Assembly (NCBI RefSeq): GCF_010093595.1
Contig: NW_022985437.1
Location: 317,484-381,483 of the forward strand
From: Mytilinidion resinicola
Taxonomy: Eukaryota > Ascomycota > Dothideomycetes > Mytilinidiales > Mytilinidiaceae
Direction of reading: 5' to 3'
DNA: 64,000 nucleotides
The notes under the pieces are model-generated. The model was not told the DNA's origin. It saw only the letters and a list, made by a program, of their open reading frames with translations, and made no database searches. A program made the position numbers and the translations under genes. How positions within the stretch are numbered: position 1 is the stretch's first letter; every line of letters starts with the position of its first letter. Shown piece after piece: positions 48,981 through 60,475 of this stretch.

Positions 48981-49405
48981 ATGCCCCCCCAATCCCCCTA
49001 CGACCCCCCAACCGACGCCCTCTCCATCGCCGACCTCCTCGCCGCCGCCCGCACCCACCTCACCCGCCTGACGCCCGCCGCCGCCGCCGCCGAGCTCGCC
49101 GCCTACCACTCGCACCTCGCGTCCGACTTCAAACCCCAAACCCCACCCCCGGCCCCCGTCCTCCTCATCGACATCCGCCCCGCCGCCCAGCGCGCCGCCG
49201 AGGGCCACATCGCCGGCGCGACCGTCATCGAGCGCAACGTGCTGGAGTGGCGGCTCGACCCGCGCAGCGCAGCGCGGTTGGAGGCCGCGGGGGGCCGGTA
49301 CGACGCGCGCGCCATCGTCATCTGCCAGGAGGGGTATACGAGCAGCCTGGCGGCGCGGGAGCTGCAGCGGCTGGGGTTGTCGCGGGCGACGGATGTGGAG
49401 GGGGG
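48981..49405 (+). CDS. rhodanese-domain protein, truncated by assembly gap
   Basis: Sulfurtransferase-type domain. The visible 141 residues start MPPQSPYDPPTDALSIADLL. They include the CH2A-like PVLLIDIRPAAQRAAEGHIAGA with Asp64, then IVICQEGYTSSLAARELQRL, in which Cys115 occupies the catalytic position of the active-site loop. The sequence reaches RATDVEG and runs into 63 Ns at 49406-49468. Rhodanese domains normally continue with a GG(x)AW motif, so only the last helices are missing. The few codons after the gap are GGGA-repeat sequence and are not trusted. The frame is strikingly GC-rich compared with neighbours. Single-domain rhodaneses transfer sulfur or act as arsenate/phosphatase relatives; the role here is open. 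Confidence 0.75.
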
Positions 49406-49468
49406 NNNNNNNNNNNNNNNNNNNNNNNNNNNNNNNNNNNNNNNNNNNNNNNNNNNNNNNNNNNNNNN
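49406..49468. other. assembly gap (63 N)
   Basis: A run of N, flanked on the right by GGGA repeats. The true length and content are unknown. It removes the end of the rhodanese gene. Confidence 0.98.
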
Positions 49469-49957
49469 GGGAGGGAGGGAGGGAGGCATTGAGTGAGTGA
49501 TTAGGTGTATACTTTACGCTGGTTTATCTCGCGGAAGGGTTCATGCAGCGAGGAAGCTATGGGGGATGGGGTGAGGGGGTGAGTTATGCTGGGGAGCCGT
49601 CGGGGCGGTGGAGAGTGGGAATCATCTTCTTTTGGGGTTTGAGGCGCTGAAATTTTGTACTGCAAAGAGAATTTTGAAGAGAAGAAATATGCTATTAGTA
49701 CCACAAGTTGGCATAGTAGCTGGTGGTTTGTGAGGCACACTAGGAAAAGTCAACCACGCTATGCTGCAAAAAGTCTTTGTCCCGATGCCTTTGGTTCCCC
49801 TAAGTATGCCAGTTTCTCCCATGTCTCGTAAACATCATAGCTTCGTCAATCGGTAACCGCGTTACAGACATTGTTATCATGAACAAATACACCTCCCATA
49901 ATGTGACATAGCGCAACCACGGCGGGCACGCAACCGAGACCACTCTCCAGCACGTCC
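49469..49957. other. intergenic
   Basis: About 490 bases between the gap and the BRCT gene stop. It starts with GGGA repeats; nothing else is recognised. Confidence 0.45.
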
Positions 49958-51894
49958 TCAGCTTTTGCGAGGTCGACCTCTCTTGAACTTCTTCGGTGCA
50001 CCGGCACCGTGCGAGCTGTCTGGCTTGATGATGAACTCGTCGCTTTCTAGGTCTAGCGAGCCACGGAGAATACTCGTCGACAAGAGGTCTCTCGTATAAC
50101 AGGTCATGCCCCTGTCTTGCAGAATGGCTGCATTAGTGTCTTTCTCATCGCTCACCGCAATGACGATCGTGTTGCCGTCATCTTTCACGCCAGTTGCGGC
50201 TCTCGTTATTACTTTTTCTGCTCCAGCCTCGAGAACGATATCCCTCATCTCAGTTATGAAGGAATTGTGATGCTCTTTCATGGCTGGCGTGAAACAAATT
50301 GTCATTCCCGAGAAGATGGTACGCTGCTCCTTGCCAAGAACATCGTACAACGAAAAGCCCCACGCTTTCTCGTTCTTGTGGTCTCGAGGTGCAAATCTAT
50401 CAGGGTTCAGCAAGCGCCCCATGGCGTGGCTGCTGATGAACCAGTCGTCTGTAACGATAGCAACGCCGAGCACGATGGCACGCAGCAATTTCCCCGTCTT
50501 TTTGACCTCTGAGCGCCCCACACTACCGTACCGGCGTTAGCATGTATTCAAACCCTTTGGAGTGTAGTCAAACTTACCAAAGGATATTCGCATCTTTCAC
50601 TGCTTCGACCTTTTTACCACTGTGCATCTCCAAAAAGGCCATGAACTTCTTTTGATCCGGGATAGTGCTGTAGCTAAACGCAACTCTTGGAGCTGAAAGT
50701 TCGTAAAGCTGAGATTCCGTCACGGTATTCTGAGACGATCTCAAGTGGTTCGCGATTGGCGATGACGACCTCTTTCTGCTTTTCGAAGTCTTACGGGGGA
50801 AATTGGCCTGTCTTGACTGACGGGTGTTGGTATCCACTACTATCTCTTCAATGCGACTATCCTGTGAGTCGTCGTTGGACGTTCGACGCTTTTTACTCGG
50901 GGGTCCGCGGGCATCCAGATTGTCACCATCCAGATCGACCGGACTCGATCGCTTGCTGTGTGCCCTCTCAATAACAACTGAGACGCCTTTTTGACGTGGT
51001 GGCGGCTCACTAGTTGGCTCCAAGTCCTTTTCGTTATGTCTAGAGACATCTTTGGCATCTCCTGTATTGCCAGGCGCTGTACAGTATGGTTCCTGGGTAA
51101 TGCCAGTCTCCATCCCGGCGGGGTTCGTTCCACGTAAATCCAACTCCTGAGGACTGACGTATTCTCCAGTCAAAGTCGCAGAGGAAGCTTTTCCAGATTG
51201 GGCTTGTTGAAGTCTTCGTGAGGTTGGTGTCTCCTCAACCAGGTCAGCTCGTTCTAATGTAGGATTTGGTGTTGCTTCATCCAAAAGTGAATTGGGAATG
51301 TCAATCTCCTCGTCTTCCGTCTGGTCCGAATCAGCATCCCCATTCTGAAGGTCTACGACATTAGCAGTGGACGCCGATGAGCGAACCTGAACTTTTTCAA
51401 TACAGTCGTTCCCAGCGCCAAGAAGATCGTTCTCAACGTTTACTTCACCGCTCACATCGTCCACTTGATCATTCCCAACATCGACCTGATCCTTCCTAAC
51501 TTCGACATGGAACTTCCTGGCAGGCGATTTGACGAAGAAAGTATCGCCATCCCTCAGGAAGATAATCTCGGTGCTGCTCGAAGATGATGCGTTGAGGGTA
51601 TATTCCGCATGTGGGCTTGCTTCTTTTGGAATTACGCAGATGGGCTCTGCTTTTGCCTGGAGCTTAACACCGCAGGGTTCCACGGCTTGATAAAATTAGC
51701 AGCTAGCATCCGATCATAAATACTGTTGATACGAGCTTACTGATAGAACCTACGGCCTTCTCAGAGCTTATGATGCTGAGAATATAGCTACCGTCGCCAC
51801 TTTCGACAATGTCCCGGCTTTGCCCTTCTAGGAGGTTCCACGTAAAAGAAGTCTCGGAGAGCTGCCACAGCGTCACGGTCACGCTATGTTCCAT
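49958..51894 (-). CDS. C-terminal BRCT-domain protein, Mdb1/MDC1-like
   Basis: Three exons, 51894-51741, 51685-50578 and 50522-49958, join in frame to 608 residues. The N-terminal 100 residues (TLWQLSETSFTWNLLEGQSR, EIIFLRDGDTFFV) look like a divergent FHA-type beta domain. A long acidic, Ser/Thr-rich middle contains a basic nuclear signal (PPSKKRRTSND). The C-terminus has a BRCT pair: RVAFSYSTIPDQKKFMAFLE through VAIVTDDWFISSHAMGRLLN, where the conserved Trp closes the first unit, then a second with IFSGMTICFTPAMKEHHNSF. The layout recalls fission yeast Mdb1 and animal MDC1, DNA-damage mediators that bind phosphorylated histone H2A; that link is inference. The protein ends in an AT-hook-like KRGRPRKS. 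It is divergent from STE2. Confidence 0.8.
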
Positions 51895-52911
51895 GTTGCC
51901 GTAGTTTCATGCAGGAGGTTGATGTCGTGAATCGTCGTGGAGTTAGTGGGGAAAGAGGTGAAATTGACGTGCCGGGACGCGACTTTAGCGCGAGATGGCA
52001 ACGGGTTATCACGTGAGACGCTAGGCCGACGTGGAGCACCCCCGAACGACGACGCAGCCCTCTCCAGCTCCTACACACATGCAGGAGCCCTTCCAGGTAT
52101 CAGACGGCAGCCAGCCACTCGAGAAACGACGCCGATGCTCGTCGCTTCCGCTGCTTGCCGTCAGACCACCTCATTCAATTCGCCCTAGGGAGCGTGCACT
52201 GTAGTGAAATCTCAGACATGGCCGTTGGAGAACAATACTAAGGGCTTGCGCCGGATATGACCAACTCGCCAACGGCTGCTTCAACACTGCCGAGGGATGA
52301 GACGCTGCGAATGAGGTTGTAGGATCAAGAGCATCGTGAGTTCAGAAGGATCTTCCAGCCGCACTGGCGAGTCTAGACAGCAGCGAGCTGCAGGCCTGAG
52401 AAATACGTCTAGTTCGAAAGCAGGCAAAATCCAAAAGTCATGGCGTGTGCAGCCACGGTCAATTCATCAGGTTTGGTGTGCTGGTGAAGTTTGCGGCCGC
52501 ACGGTGGGGTGGCCGAGACTCTCGCTCTTTCTTAGTATTGTTCTGCTTCGGGAAGCGGCAACAATCGAATCCTCCTCAGCCATCTTACCCACCAATGTAG
52601 CCGCGTGTATGGCCCAACCTTTGCATTGTCTCGCTTTCTATTGTTGCATTTCTTCATCCATCTCTCCTTCGCTGCTCCACGCAACAGAAGCTGCAACTTC
52701 CTCGATTTCTTTCAACATCCTCAGATTTGCTAGTTCGTCATCCCAGTGATCGTCTCCAAGCCACCAGCCGCTCTACTCGTTCTCGCACCAAGCCAGGACT
52801 CTAGGAAAGGTAGCTAACTACCCTTCTCCTGGCGACGGCGAGTACACGATCGAGAAACTCAGTCTATATTCCGCCCTTCGGTCATCTGCAGACCGACAGC
52901 TTGTCAGCATC
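51895..52911. other. divergent intergenic region
   Basis: About 1 kb between the BRCT gene and the receptor gene. The receptor-proximal half is CT-rich, fitting a long leader. No gene is supported. Confidence 0.45.
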
Positions 52912-54089
52912 ATGGCCGACTCCAACGGAACGGCCGCTCCTCCTGACTTCAACCCCTGGAATCAAAACTTCACGCTCTACATGACGGATGGCAGCAAATT
53001 CGAAGTCGGCATGAGCGATCTGGATTACTACAGGACATACGCCATCAGGATCTGCATCAACTTCGCTTCTCAGGTCGGAGCCTCTCTCATGCTGTTGATA
53101 GTACTTTTCGTGCTCACCAGACGCGAGAAGCGGGCCGCTCCCGTCTTCGTCCTCAACGCTTCCTGCTTGCTGGTCAACTCCATTCGTTCGATCCTGCAAT
53201 GCCTCTACTTCACCGGCCCCTTCTACAGCCCTTATACGTATTTCTCTGGCGATTACTCGCGGGTTCCAAAGAGCGAGATAGGAGTTTCCATCTCGGCAAA
53301 CACTCTTACGCTGATCCTGGTCATGCTCGTTATGACGTCCTTGGTGCTCCAGGTCCGAGTGATGCTCATCACAGCATCCAAGATCCAACGTTTCTGGACG
53401 ATGGTCATCACGACCTCAGTAGCCCTCCTTACTATCGCCTTCCGCTTCGCCTTGGTCGTTCTCAGCAACGAAACCATCATGAACATCGAAGGTTTCTACG
53501 ATATGCAGTGGTTCTTGAACGCAACCTACATCACACAGGCCGTGTCCATCTGGTTCTTCTGCGTCATCTTCGTCGTCAAGCTCGGCTTCGCCCTCTCTCA
53601 GCGCAAGAAGCTCGGAATCCAGCAACTAGGACCTATGCAAATCATCTTCATCATGGGCTGCCAGACGATGATCGTACCAGGTAAGCCTCTCCTCACACTT
53701 CCTAACCGATTTCCAGGCCAGCACTAACATTCAACGCAGCCATCTTCACCGCTCTCAACTACGCCTACTCCGTGCTTGAGTTTGCGTCGCAGACCCTCAC
53801 CATCGTCTGCCTCTTCCTCCCCCTCTCCGCCATTTGGGCCGGCACCGCCGTCGACGACCGCAGAATCGCTGTCCGCGGCCCAGACGCGCACCGCAAGCTC
53901 CTAGGTGCCTTCGGCAAGACCATAAACACCGGCAGCGCAAACACAGCCTCGACGTCCAACACCTCCCACTCTCACACCCGAACACCCTTGGAAAGCCCCA
54001 CGTCGATCTACAAGTCGTCTGAGAAGAACCAGCACGACATCCGCGTTGAGACGGCCTTCGATGTCGCACGCGACGGCGACATGGTCTGA
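52912..54089 (+). CDS. STE2: alpha-factor-type pheromone receptor
   Basis: Seven-transmembrane G-protein-coupled receptor for the peptide pheromone of the opposite mating type. It also guides chemotropism in filamentous fungi. Two exons, 52912-53680 and 53740-54089, join in frame to 372 residues. An extracellular N-terminus with potential N-glycosylation sites (NGT, NFT) precedes helices beginning around INFASQVGASLMLLIVLFVL. Further helices include LTLILVMLVMTSLVLQVRVM and VSIWFFCVIFVVKLGF. The conserved segment QIIFIMGCQTMIVP splices to AIFTALNYAYS, the sixth-helix proline region of the Ste2 class. The cytoplasmic tail is Ser/Thr-rich, fitting regulation by phosphorylation. Secure. Confidence 0.93.
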
Positions 54090-54920
54090 GCGCCCCGAGA
54101 AGACCATCGTTTATCGACGGAAGTTAGGTGTCACATATTGGGGGCTTGCGGCTTCGGTGTTATATATGGGGAGATTGAGGATCGATGGCTTCGAGAAAGC
54201 ATCAGGTGTGCATGTGGGAGTAAAGAAGCGATGGTTTGCATTCTGCATGCCACTCATTGGGCGCTCATTTCGGGATTACTTACAATCTTTTACATACTTT
54301 TCTTCTTCCTCTCTCACGAGACTACTCTTTTTCTTTCATGTCCAGCTGGGAATACACTTAGCTTAGTAATTCGTGCCGGAGCAGTTTGGCTGATTTTGAG
54401 GGGTGGGCCTCTTCAATGCTTGCTGTGGTTGGCACGCATTATATATATGTAGCAGTAGCTTTAGATAAGCGGCTGATTAGGTCCATATGGATGTTCACTG
54501 CCACGTGCTAGAGTGATGGATTCATTGGTTTCTTGACTAGTTGTTGTAGGTTGTCTGAAGACTCCCCCTATGAGACTCCTCACGCTGCGGTGAACGAGTG
54601 TACGGATATCTATGACAAGGCACTGTAAAACGTGGCCTACTTGTCCTTGTTTGCAATATTCTACTCTGTGGACTCAAGATTCACAGGTTGGTCTTACGGC
54701 TTGGCCTGCGCAGAATGCAAGACATGCGATGTGCTAGCCATCCTAGCAGCTAGAGCTTCCGCTGGCTGATTCTGAATCAGGAGACGCTGCCAATTCGGGA
54801 AGCCCTCGATTCTTTAGGCCACCATGAGACCTCTAGCAACCGCACCAAGTTGCTTCCATGGAGCAGATCGATTCAAAAGCATCGCTGCTCCGAGCTTCGC
54901 AAGACAGACCAGCGACCCGG
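54090..54920. other. convergent intergenic region
   Basis: About 830 bases of 3' flanks between STE2 and IPI3. No gene is seen. Confidence 0.5.
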
Positions 54921-56782
54921 TCAACCGTCATCACCGTCGCTTTCTTTCTCGCTCGCAGAACTCCGCTCCAGATCCCCCAAATCATCCTCGCTACTATGGC
55001 TCTCTTCTCCCTTGCCAATAATGTCATCATTGCTGCCGTGGGGCCCCCTTTTCTTGGTCTTGACCTCCTCATCGCCGCTATCTTCCTCACTGTCGGCCAT
55101 AACCTCGTCATGGTCACTACTGTCCTCATCGTGATCATTATCATCTGCTCCTGCCGCTGCATGGCCTTTGGGCTTTGCGAACAATCTTGCTCTTCTCCTT
55201 GCTTTTCGTGCCTCCCTCTTCGCTTCCAGATCCACCCAAGTCCTCCTTTCCTGCTTCAGTTGTGTGATCTGCCCAAACGTAACCTTCTGTATCTCTTGTA
55301 GCTTTTTGAACCTGGCCTTCAAATCCTCGAGCTGCTCATTTGCAGTTTGCCCGACCTCTTCGCCGGCCGGCGCAAGCGGCAGGAAGTCCACAGACTTCGA
55401 CGCTGTATTCTGCGACCCGCCATCCCAGGCCGCTAACTCCGCCAAGCCTTCATCCAGTAGCTCGTCGGGGAACGATGGATGCGTGAGCGCCTCTTCAAAC
55501 AGACTCAACTGAGGAGCTCCTATCTCTGCCGTTGCGGCGGATATACTCGTGTTTAGGCGACCGGTCAACTGCACATTCATTGTATACAAGGCTGGTACGA
55601 TACCGATTATACTGTCTCCATTTCCAGTGTCTGGCTTCGGTTTCACCACCGCTGGGATCTTAAATTTGGCTTCTTTTGTTTCTGGCCATCCTGTCGGCTC
55701 CAAGAAGCTTAGGTTAGTGACCGCACCTGGCAGATTGCCGAGCGTCGAGGAGTATGCGCCCTTTGCAACATCCCAGGATGCAATCTTCCCGCTCTCATGG
55801 CCGGAGATGAGAGTTGTACCGTCCCAATTCAGTGAGATGGACAGTGCAGGACCGAGATTTTGGCTTGTGGCGTTGAAACGGGTGCGTGGAGGAGGTTGTA
55901 AGGGACGATGAGCGTGCGCGGGATCATGAAGAGTGTTAGTTGCAGATGCAGGTGCTACGGCATCTCCGGCGAAGAAGTCGATGGTCTGGATGCTACCGTC
56001 TGCGTATGCGGCATGGACGGCGCGATCTGCAGGGTCGAGAACGAGGGCTTGTGGTGTGACCTCTAGCAGATAGGTCCGCAGTAGCGTTCCTGTCTGGTAA
56101 TTCCATACTATGGCAGAGTTGTCGGACGAGGCCGAGACGGCGATGTTGGCGGAACTGGTGCTGTGACCGACTGTAAGAGCTGTGACGGGGCCGCGGTGGG
56201 TGGAAAGGGTATGTAGCGGCGCGCGGGAGGTGTCTGGGGCGAAGGAGAGGAGGGCTGGGAGCGACCAGACGTGGATCTGTGAGTCGGTAGAGCCGGAGAG
56301 GAAGAAGTTGGAGGTTGGATCGACAGCGAGGCTTGTTACGCGCTGGAGATGGGATGGCGGAGTTGATACGAGTCGACTGGTGCATATCTACACATACATT
56401 AATATAACTGCCTTTAAATATGTATAGCGCATGATTATAGTACCTCCCAGACTAATATCCTTCCTCCTTCTGTCCCAAGCAATAGCACACTGTCTTCCGC
56501 TGCGAGCGCCAAACTGTGTATCCGCTCTTGAAACGGCACCAACAATTCCTGGTTCCCCTTCTCGCGGCTGTATACGTGTACCACCGCCTTGTCTGCTTGC
56601 GCAGCAAATATATGCGTTGCGCTCACCGCAATGCAGTTTGGCGGGGCGGCGCTCTTCTTGAAAGCTGCGCGCTGAGCGGCCATCGGCTGGAACTCGTGGA
56701 CGAAGATGCCCACATCTCTCGCGACGCCAGTATTCGGTTTCGAGGGCGCTGCAATTGCAGCAACAAATTGTTCGGTGAGCAT
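54921..56782 (-). CDS. IPI3: IPI3, Rix1-complex WD40 protein
   Basis: WD-repeat subunit of the Rix1 complex, needed for ITS2 processing and 60S ribosome assembly in the nucleus. Two exons, 56782-56444 and 56387-54921, join in frame to 601 residues. The start MLTEQFVAAIAAPSKPNTGV and FKKSAAPPNCIAVSATHIFA are characteristic. WD units include ILVWE, DSQIHVWSLPALL, DNSAIVWNYQTGTLLRTYL and LISGHESGKIASWDV. The C-terminal third is a coiled-coil (LEDLKARFKKLQEIQKVTFG) followed by a long acidic tail, as in fungal orthologues. The internal ATG near 55703 is not the start; the frame continues well upstream. It shares a short divergent promoter with the FSH-type hydrolase. Confidence 0.92.
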
Positions 56783-57062
56783 GGCCGCGGCTGGTGTGGG
56801 GAGGGCAGAGCTCCGAGAGCTGCTGCGAAAGTTCAGATGGAAATTAAATTTTGGAGAAGTTCGAGTCCGAGCTTCAGCCCTACGAACACCGACGTCAGCC
56901 TCGCTTTCAGGCTCCATTTATCCACGCTCTTCTTCTCCATCTCCAACGACCTATACACTCTTCATGCCACCCAATGGCCGCCTAGCCCAACTCCTGAACC
57001 AACTCCTCCGCCGACCTCCCCTACAAACCTATCCACCACCCAACCTTTCCTCCCCTTCCATC
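56783..57062. promoter_or_regulatory. bidirectional promoter of IPI3 and FSH hydrolase
   Basis: Only 181-280 bases separate the two divergent start codons, depending on which hydrolase start is used. Both promoters must lie here; no specific element is recognised. Confidence 0.5.
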
Positions 57063-57923
57063 ATGGGCTCCGCACCGCCCTACCCCACCAAACCGCTCAA
57101 AATCCTCATGCTGCACGGCTTCACGCAATCCGGCCCCTCGTTCCGCTCCAAAACGCGCGCCTTAGAGAAGAACCTCCAAAAAGCCTTCCCCGCCGGCGTC
57201 TCCCTCGTCTACCCCACCGCGCCCATCCACCTCGCCGCCGCCGACATCCCCTTTACGCTGCCCTCGGCCGCCGACACCCCAGAGGGCCAGGAGCCCGAGC
57301 AGCCGGATGCGTGGGCCTGGTGGCGGCGTAAAGGCGACAGCGAGCCGTACACCTACGAGGGCCTCGAGCAAGGCCTCGACACCATCGCCGACGTGCTGAA
57401 GCGCGAGGGCCCGTTTGATGGCGTGATTGGGTTCTCGCAGGGGGGCGCGATGAGCGCGATGGTGGCGGCGCTGCTGGAGCCCGGGCGGCGGGAGGGCTTT
57501 GAGAAGCTGTATAAGGAGGGCTGCATGCGGTACCCGGAGAGCTTTGAGGCGGATACGGGATTCATCACCGAGACGATCCATCCGCCGCTGAAGTTTGCGG
57601 TGAGTTATTCGGGGTTTGCGGCGAGGGGGGTGGAGATATATCGGGGTTTCTATGAGCCTAAGATTTCGACGCCTGTGCTTCATTTTCTGGGGACCATGGA
57701 TGCGGTTGTGGAGGAGGCGAGGAGTTTGGCGCTGGTAGAGAGGTGTGAGAAGAGTGAGGGAAGGATGGTGTATCATCCAGGAGGACATTTCTTGCCGAGT
57801 AGTCAGAAGGCATACGTGGCGGCGCTGGTGGGGTTCATCAAGGAAGTAATAGCGGAAGTGGAGGCGGGAGAGAAGGGCAAAGCGAGTGAGGAGAGCGTTG
57901 AGGACATGGATGTGCCTTTCTGA
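57063..57923 (+). CDS. FSH-type serine hydrolase
   Basis: Alpha/beta hydrolase of the FSH family (related to yeast Fsh1-3 and human OVCA2). Single exon of 286 residues from MGSAPPYPTKPLKILMLHGF; the early strand plus HGFTQSG is the family oxyanion region. The nucleophile elbow is VIGFSQGGAMS with Ser125. The acid and base follow as LGTMDAVVEEARSL and YHPGGHFLPSSQ. An in-frame ATG at 56964 would add 33 residues rich in Leu/Arg/Pro (MPPNGRLAQLLNQLLRRP), which could be a mitochondrial targeting signal. Family members are esterases of uncertain natural substrate, some acting in secondary metabolism. It is convergent with RPN5. Confidence 0.88.
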   Translation: MGSAPPYPTKPLKILMLHGFTQSGPSFRSKTRALEKNLQKAFPAGVSLVYPTAPIHLAAADIPFTLPSAADTPEGQEPEQPDAWAWWRRKGDSEPYTYEGLEQGLDTIADVLKREGPFDGVIGFSQGGAMSAMVAALLEPGRREGFEKLYKEGCMRYPESFEADTGFITETIHPPLKFAVSYSGFAARGVEIYRGFYEPKISTPVLHFLGTMDAVVEEARSLALVERCEKSEGRMVYHPGGHFLPSSQKAYVAALVGFIKEVIAEVEAGEKGKASEESVEDMDVPF

Positions 57924-58117
57924 GGTCACTATAGGAGATGGGACTTATTGGGCATTTGCATGAAACACGATTAGACATAGATATAGAAGGCGTTGGGGCA
58001 TAGACGTCTATAGTACAACGCGCCAGAGAGCGCGGAGCCAAGATAATATAGAAGGCTCGCAATGATCTAGACTTATTGGAAACCATGAAGATTCCAAGTT
58101 CCCTGTTAGTCGTCTAC

Positions 58118-59797
58118 TTAATGCGCCTTGCCGGTCTTCGATTTCTCAACCTTCTTTGGCTGGATACGGGCCATCATCTCCTCCTTTGTGATGAGGTGGT
58201 CGATCCTCTCCAACAGACCTAGTAAGCTCTTCATGTTGCCGCTCCACTCATTCAACACATCATCGGCATCCCTGGGCTTTGCAAAATTCACGATCCGCGC
58301 TGGCCGATCGATCTTCGCGTAGATGGTCTTCGCGGTGACAAGCTCGCTGATGTACTTCTCCGTCTCGTCCTCCTTGAGATCCAGAAGCTGCGTCAGACGT
58401 GGTATTTGGATCCGAGTGTAGTACTTGGCCACGACACGGACGTTGTGCTCGATGACACGCTTCCGGAGATCATCCCATCGCTGGAACGCCTGTGGGTCAT
58501 CCGGGTCCTTCTCGTCATCGAAGACATCAGTGCTGCAGAGATGGCTGCCAAACTGCTTGGCGACCATCGGCCATCTCATCAGCTCGGGGACTGTGAACAG
58601 CTTGACCAACTGAGCGTCTTCGGGTATTTGGAGGTTTCGTGAATCGCGGTGGATGCGGTGGAGGAGGTCGGACTGCTCGTTGTCGTAGGGGGCGAGAATG
58701 ACATAGTAGATGACTCGTTGAAGCACCTAATGCTCAATTAGTAGACGTCAAAGACGCTTTCGTGGTCCATCTTACCGCTTGTAACTGCTTGGGATTCTCC
58801 TCCACGGCCTCCGTATCGAGAACCTGCCGATAATGCTTGCAGACCTCCAGGTACTTCTGGTCATGTTTGGCCAGTAAGATTTGCTGCTCGTAGTATTTCA
58901 GCTTGAGATCCGTAACGTCGTCTTCCGGCTCTACGGGAGGGTCATCCGCACTCCTCTTCTTCTCCTTCTCTTCCCGTTCCTTCTGGTCTTTCTCCAACTG
59001 CTCCGGGGTCTTCTTCGGCCTCCGTGTAAAGTATTTGGTACCGATCTTCCGGCTCAAGATACCCGCCTGTGTCCAGTCGCCCTTCTCTATGCAAAGAGAC
59101 ACCTGCTGCAAGATGAACTCGGTCTTTTCCCGACGTGACATTGATCCGAACGTCTCAACCTGGAGCTCGCATAGAATATCGGTAGCGGCATTGATATCAC
59201 CTTGTTCCTTCTTGATGTTGGACAAGATGCGGGTTATTTGCGCTCGCTCGACTTCGACAAAGATCTAATAACCATGTTAACGATTATAATCATGTGAAGA
59301 CTAGAACACTGCCTACCTTGCCCTCCGTCACCGTCCGCAGGGTCTCGATGACGGTCAACTTCGTCTCCAAGCTCGGAACATCGTCTAAGAATCTCATCAC
59401 CACCTGCACCATCTTCGTAATTGCCTGCTTGAGCTGCCCATGTTTCTTGGAGAGCAGCAACACTTGCTCATTCAGCAGACTCCAATCCCCAGATTCTTTT
59501 GCTATTGTGACGATGGCGACGATGACGCGAGATGTAGAGGCAAGATCGGACGCCTGGATGTTATTAATACGGGGCCGGAGCACTTGGAGGTGGCGGGGGA
59601 TGTACCTGTCGCGTTTGCTTCTCTAGCAACATGAGCTTCTCGATAGCGGCCTGGACATTGCTCTAGATTCTGTCAGATGGAAGCTCTCCAGTTTCATACC
59701 TGATACCAACCTTAGCAAGCTCCTCTGCTTCTGGCAACACCTTGTCCGTCTCTTTCGAGAAGTCCTTGTCGGCCTTGAGCACCTGTCCGTTGGACAT
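58118..59797 (-). CDS. RPN5: 26S proteasome lid subunit Rpn5
   Basis: Structural PCI-domain subunit of the proteasome lid. Five exons join in frame: 59797-59711, 59662-59606, 59553-59317, 59264-58776 and 58726-58118, giving 492 residues. The start MSNGQVLKADKDFSKETDKV leads to TPR-like helical repeats (VSLCIEKGDWTQAGILSRKI, ILLAKHDQKYLEVCKHYRQV) and a Lys/Glu-rich insertion. The C-terminal PCI/winged-helix has VLQRVIYYVILAPYDNEQSD, RVVAKYYTRIQIPRLTQLLD and TVYAKID-like TIYAKIDRPARIVNF. Length and order match Rpn5 rather than its PCI relatives. All intron phases fit. Very secure. Confidence 0.95.
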
Positions 59798-60475
59798 GAT
59801 GGCTGATGGCGCGCTTTTGGTGGTGCTATCTCAGATTCGAGGTTTATGAGTAGCAGAGGGGTAGTGGGTGGCTGAATATTGGAGGTGAGGCCGTGAGGTA
59901 GGTCGTTGATGAGGCTCCAATGGTCCAACGTAGCTGAGTGTTCCTGCACGTGACGACTAGACTACTAAGCAAAACCGGACCGACGTCCATCTCAACTTCA
60001 TCCCATCCCTTCTCACATATGTAAACAATGGCATGAGTTCCACACAGTTATATAGTAAGGGAAAGATATCCATCTATTCTCAGTCAAAACTTGCGTCTCT
60101 TTGGATCATCTCAGCTTCATCCAACTCTAGACTGTGACGTTGCTGGACCTAGACTTCCGGAAACAATCCCAAAATGAGAGGTTCGCCCTCCAATTCACCT
60201 AAGCAAGAACAGACAACTGGGATGTAGGTAGGTGCTTCTTAGTAAGATACTACCCTACGGGTATTCTCTGGTTATCATGCCCAACATATTTCAGAGATCG
60301 CATCGCGTCCCCACTGGTCTTCCTGGTATTTTTCTATAGTCTAAGTCGGATAATAGTAATATACTCCCACAAAGAACTTCGAGCTAGCACACATACATGG
60401 CGCCGTGGATGGAATGAAAGTAGCATCGTTATTCTTTGGCAAAGCCGTCGCCTAGGACACAACCTACCTTCCATC
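59798..60475. other. divergent intergenic region
   Basis: About 680 bases between RPN5 and the unknown six-exon gene. No gene or repeat is seen. Confidence 0.45.
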
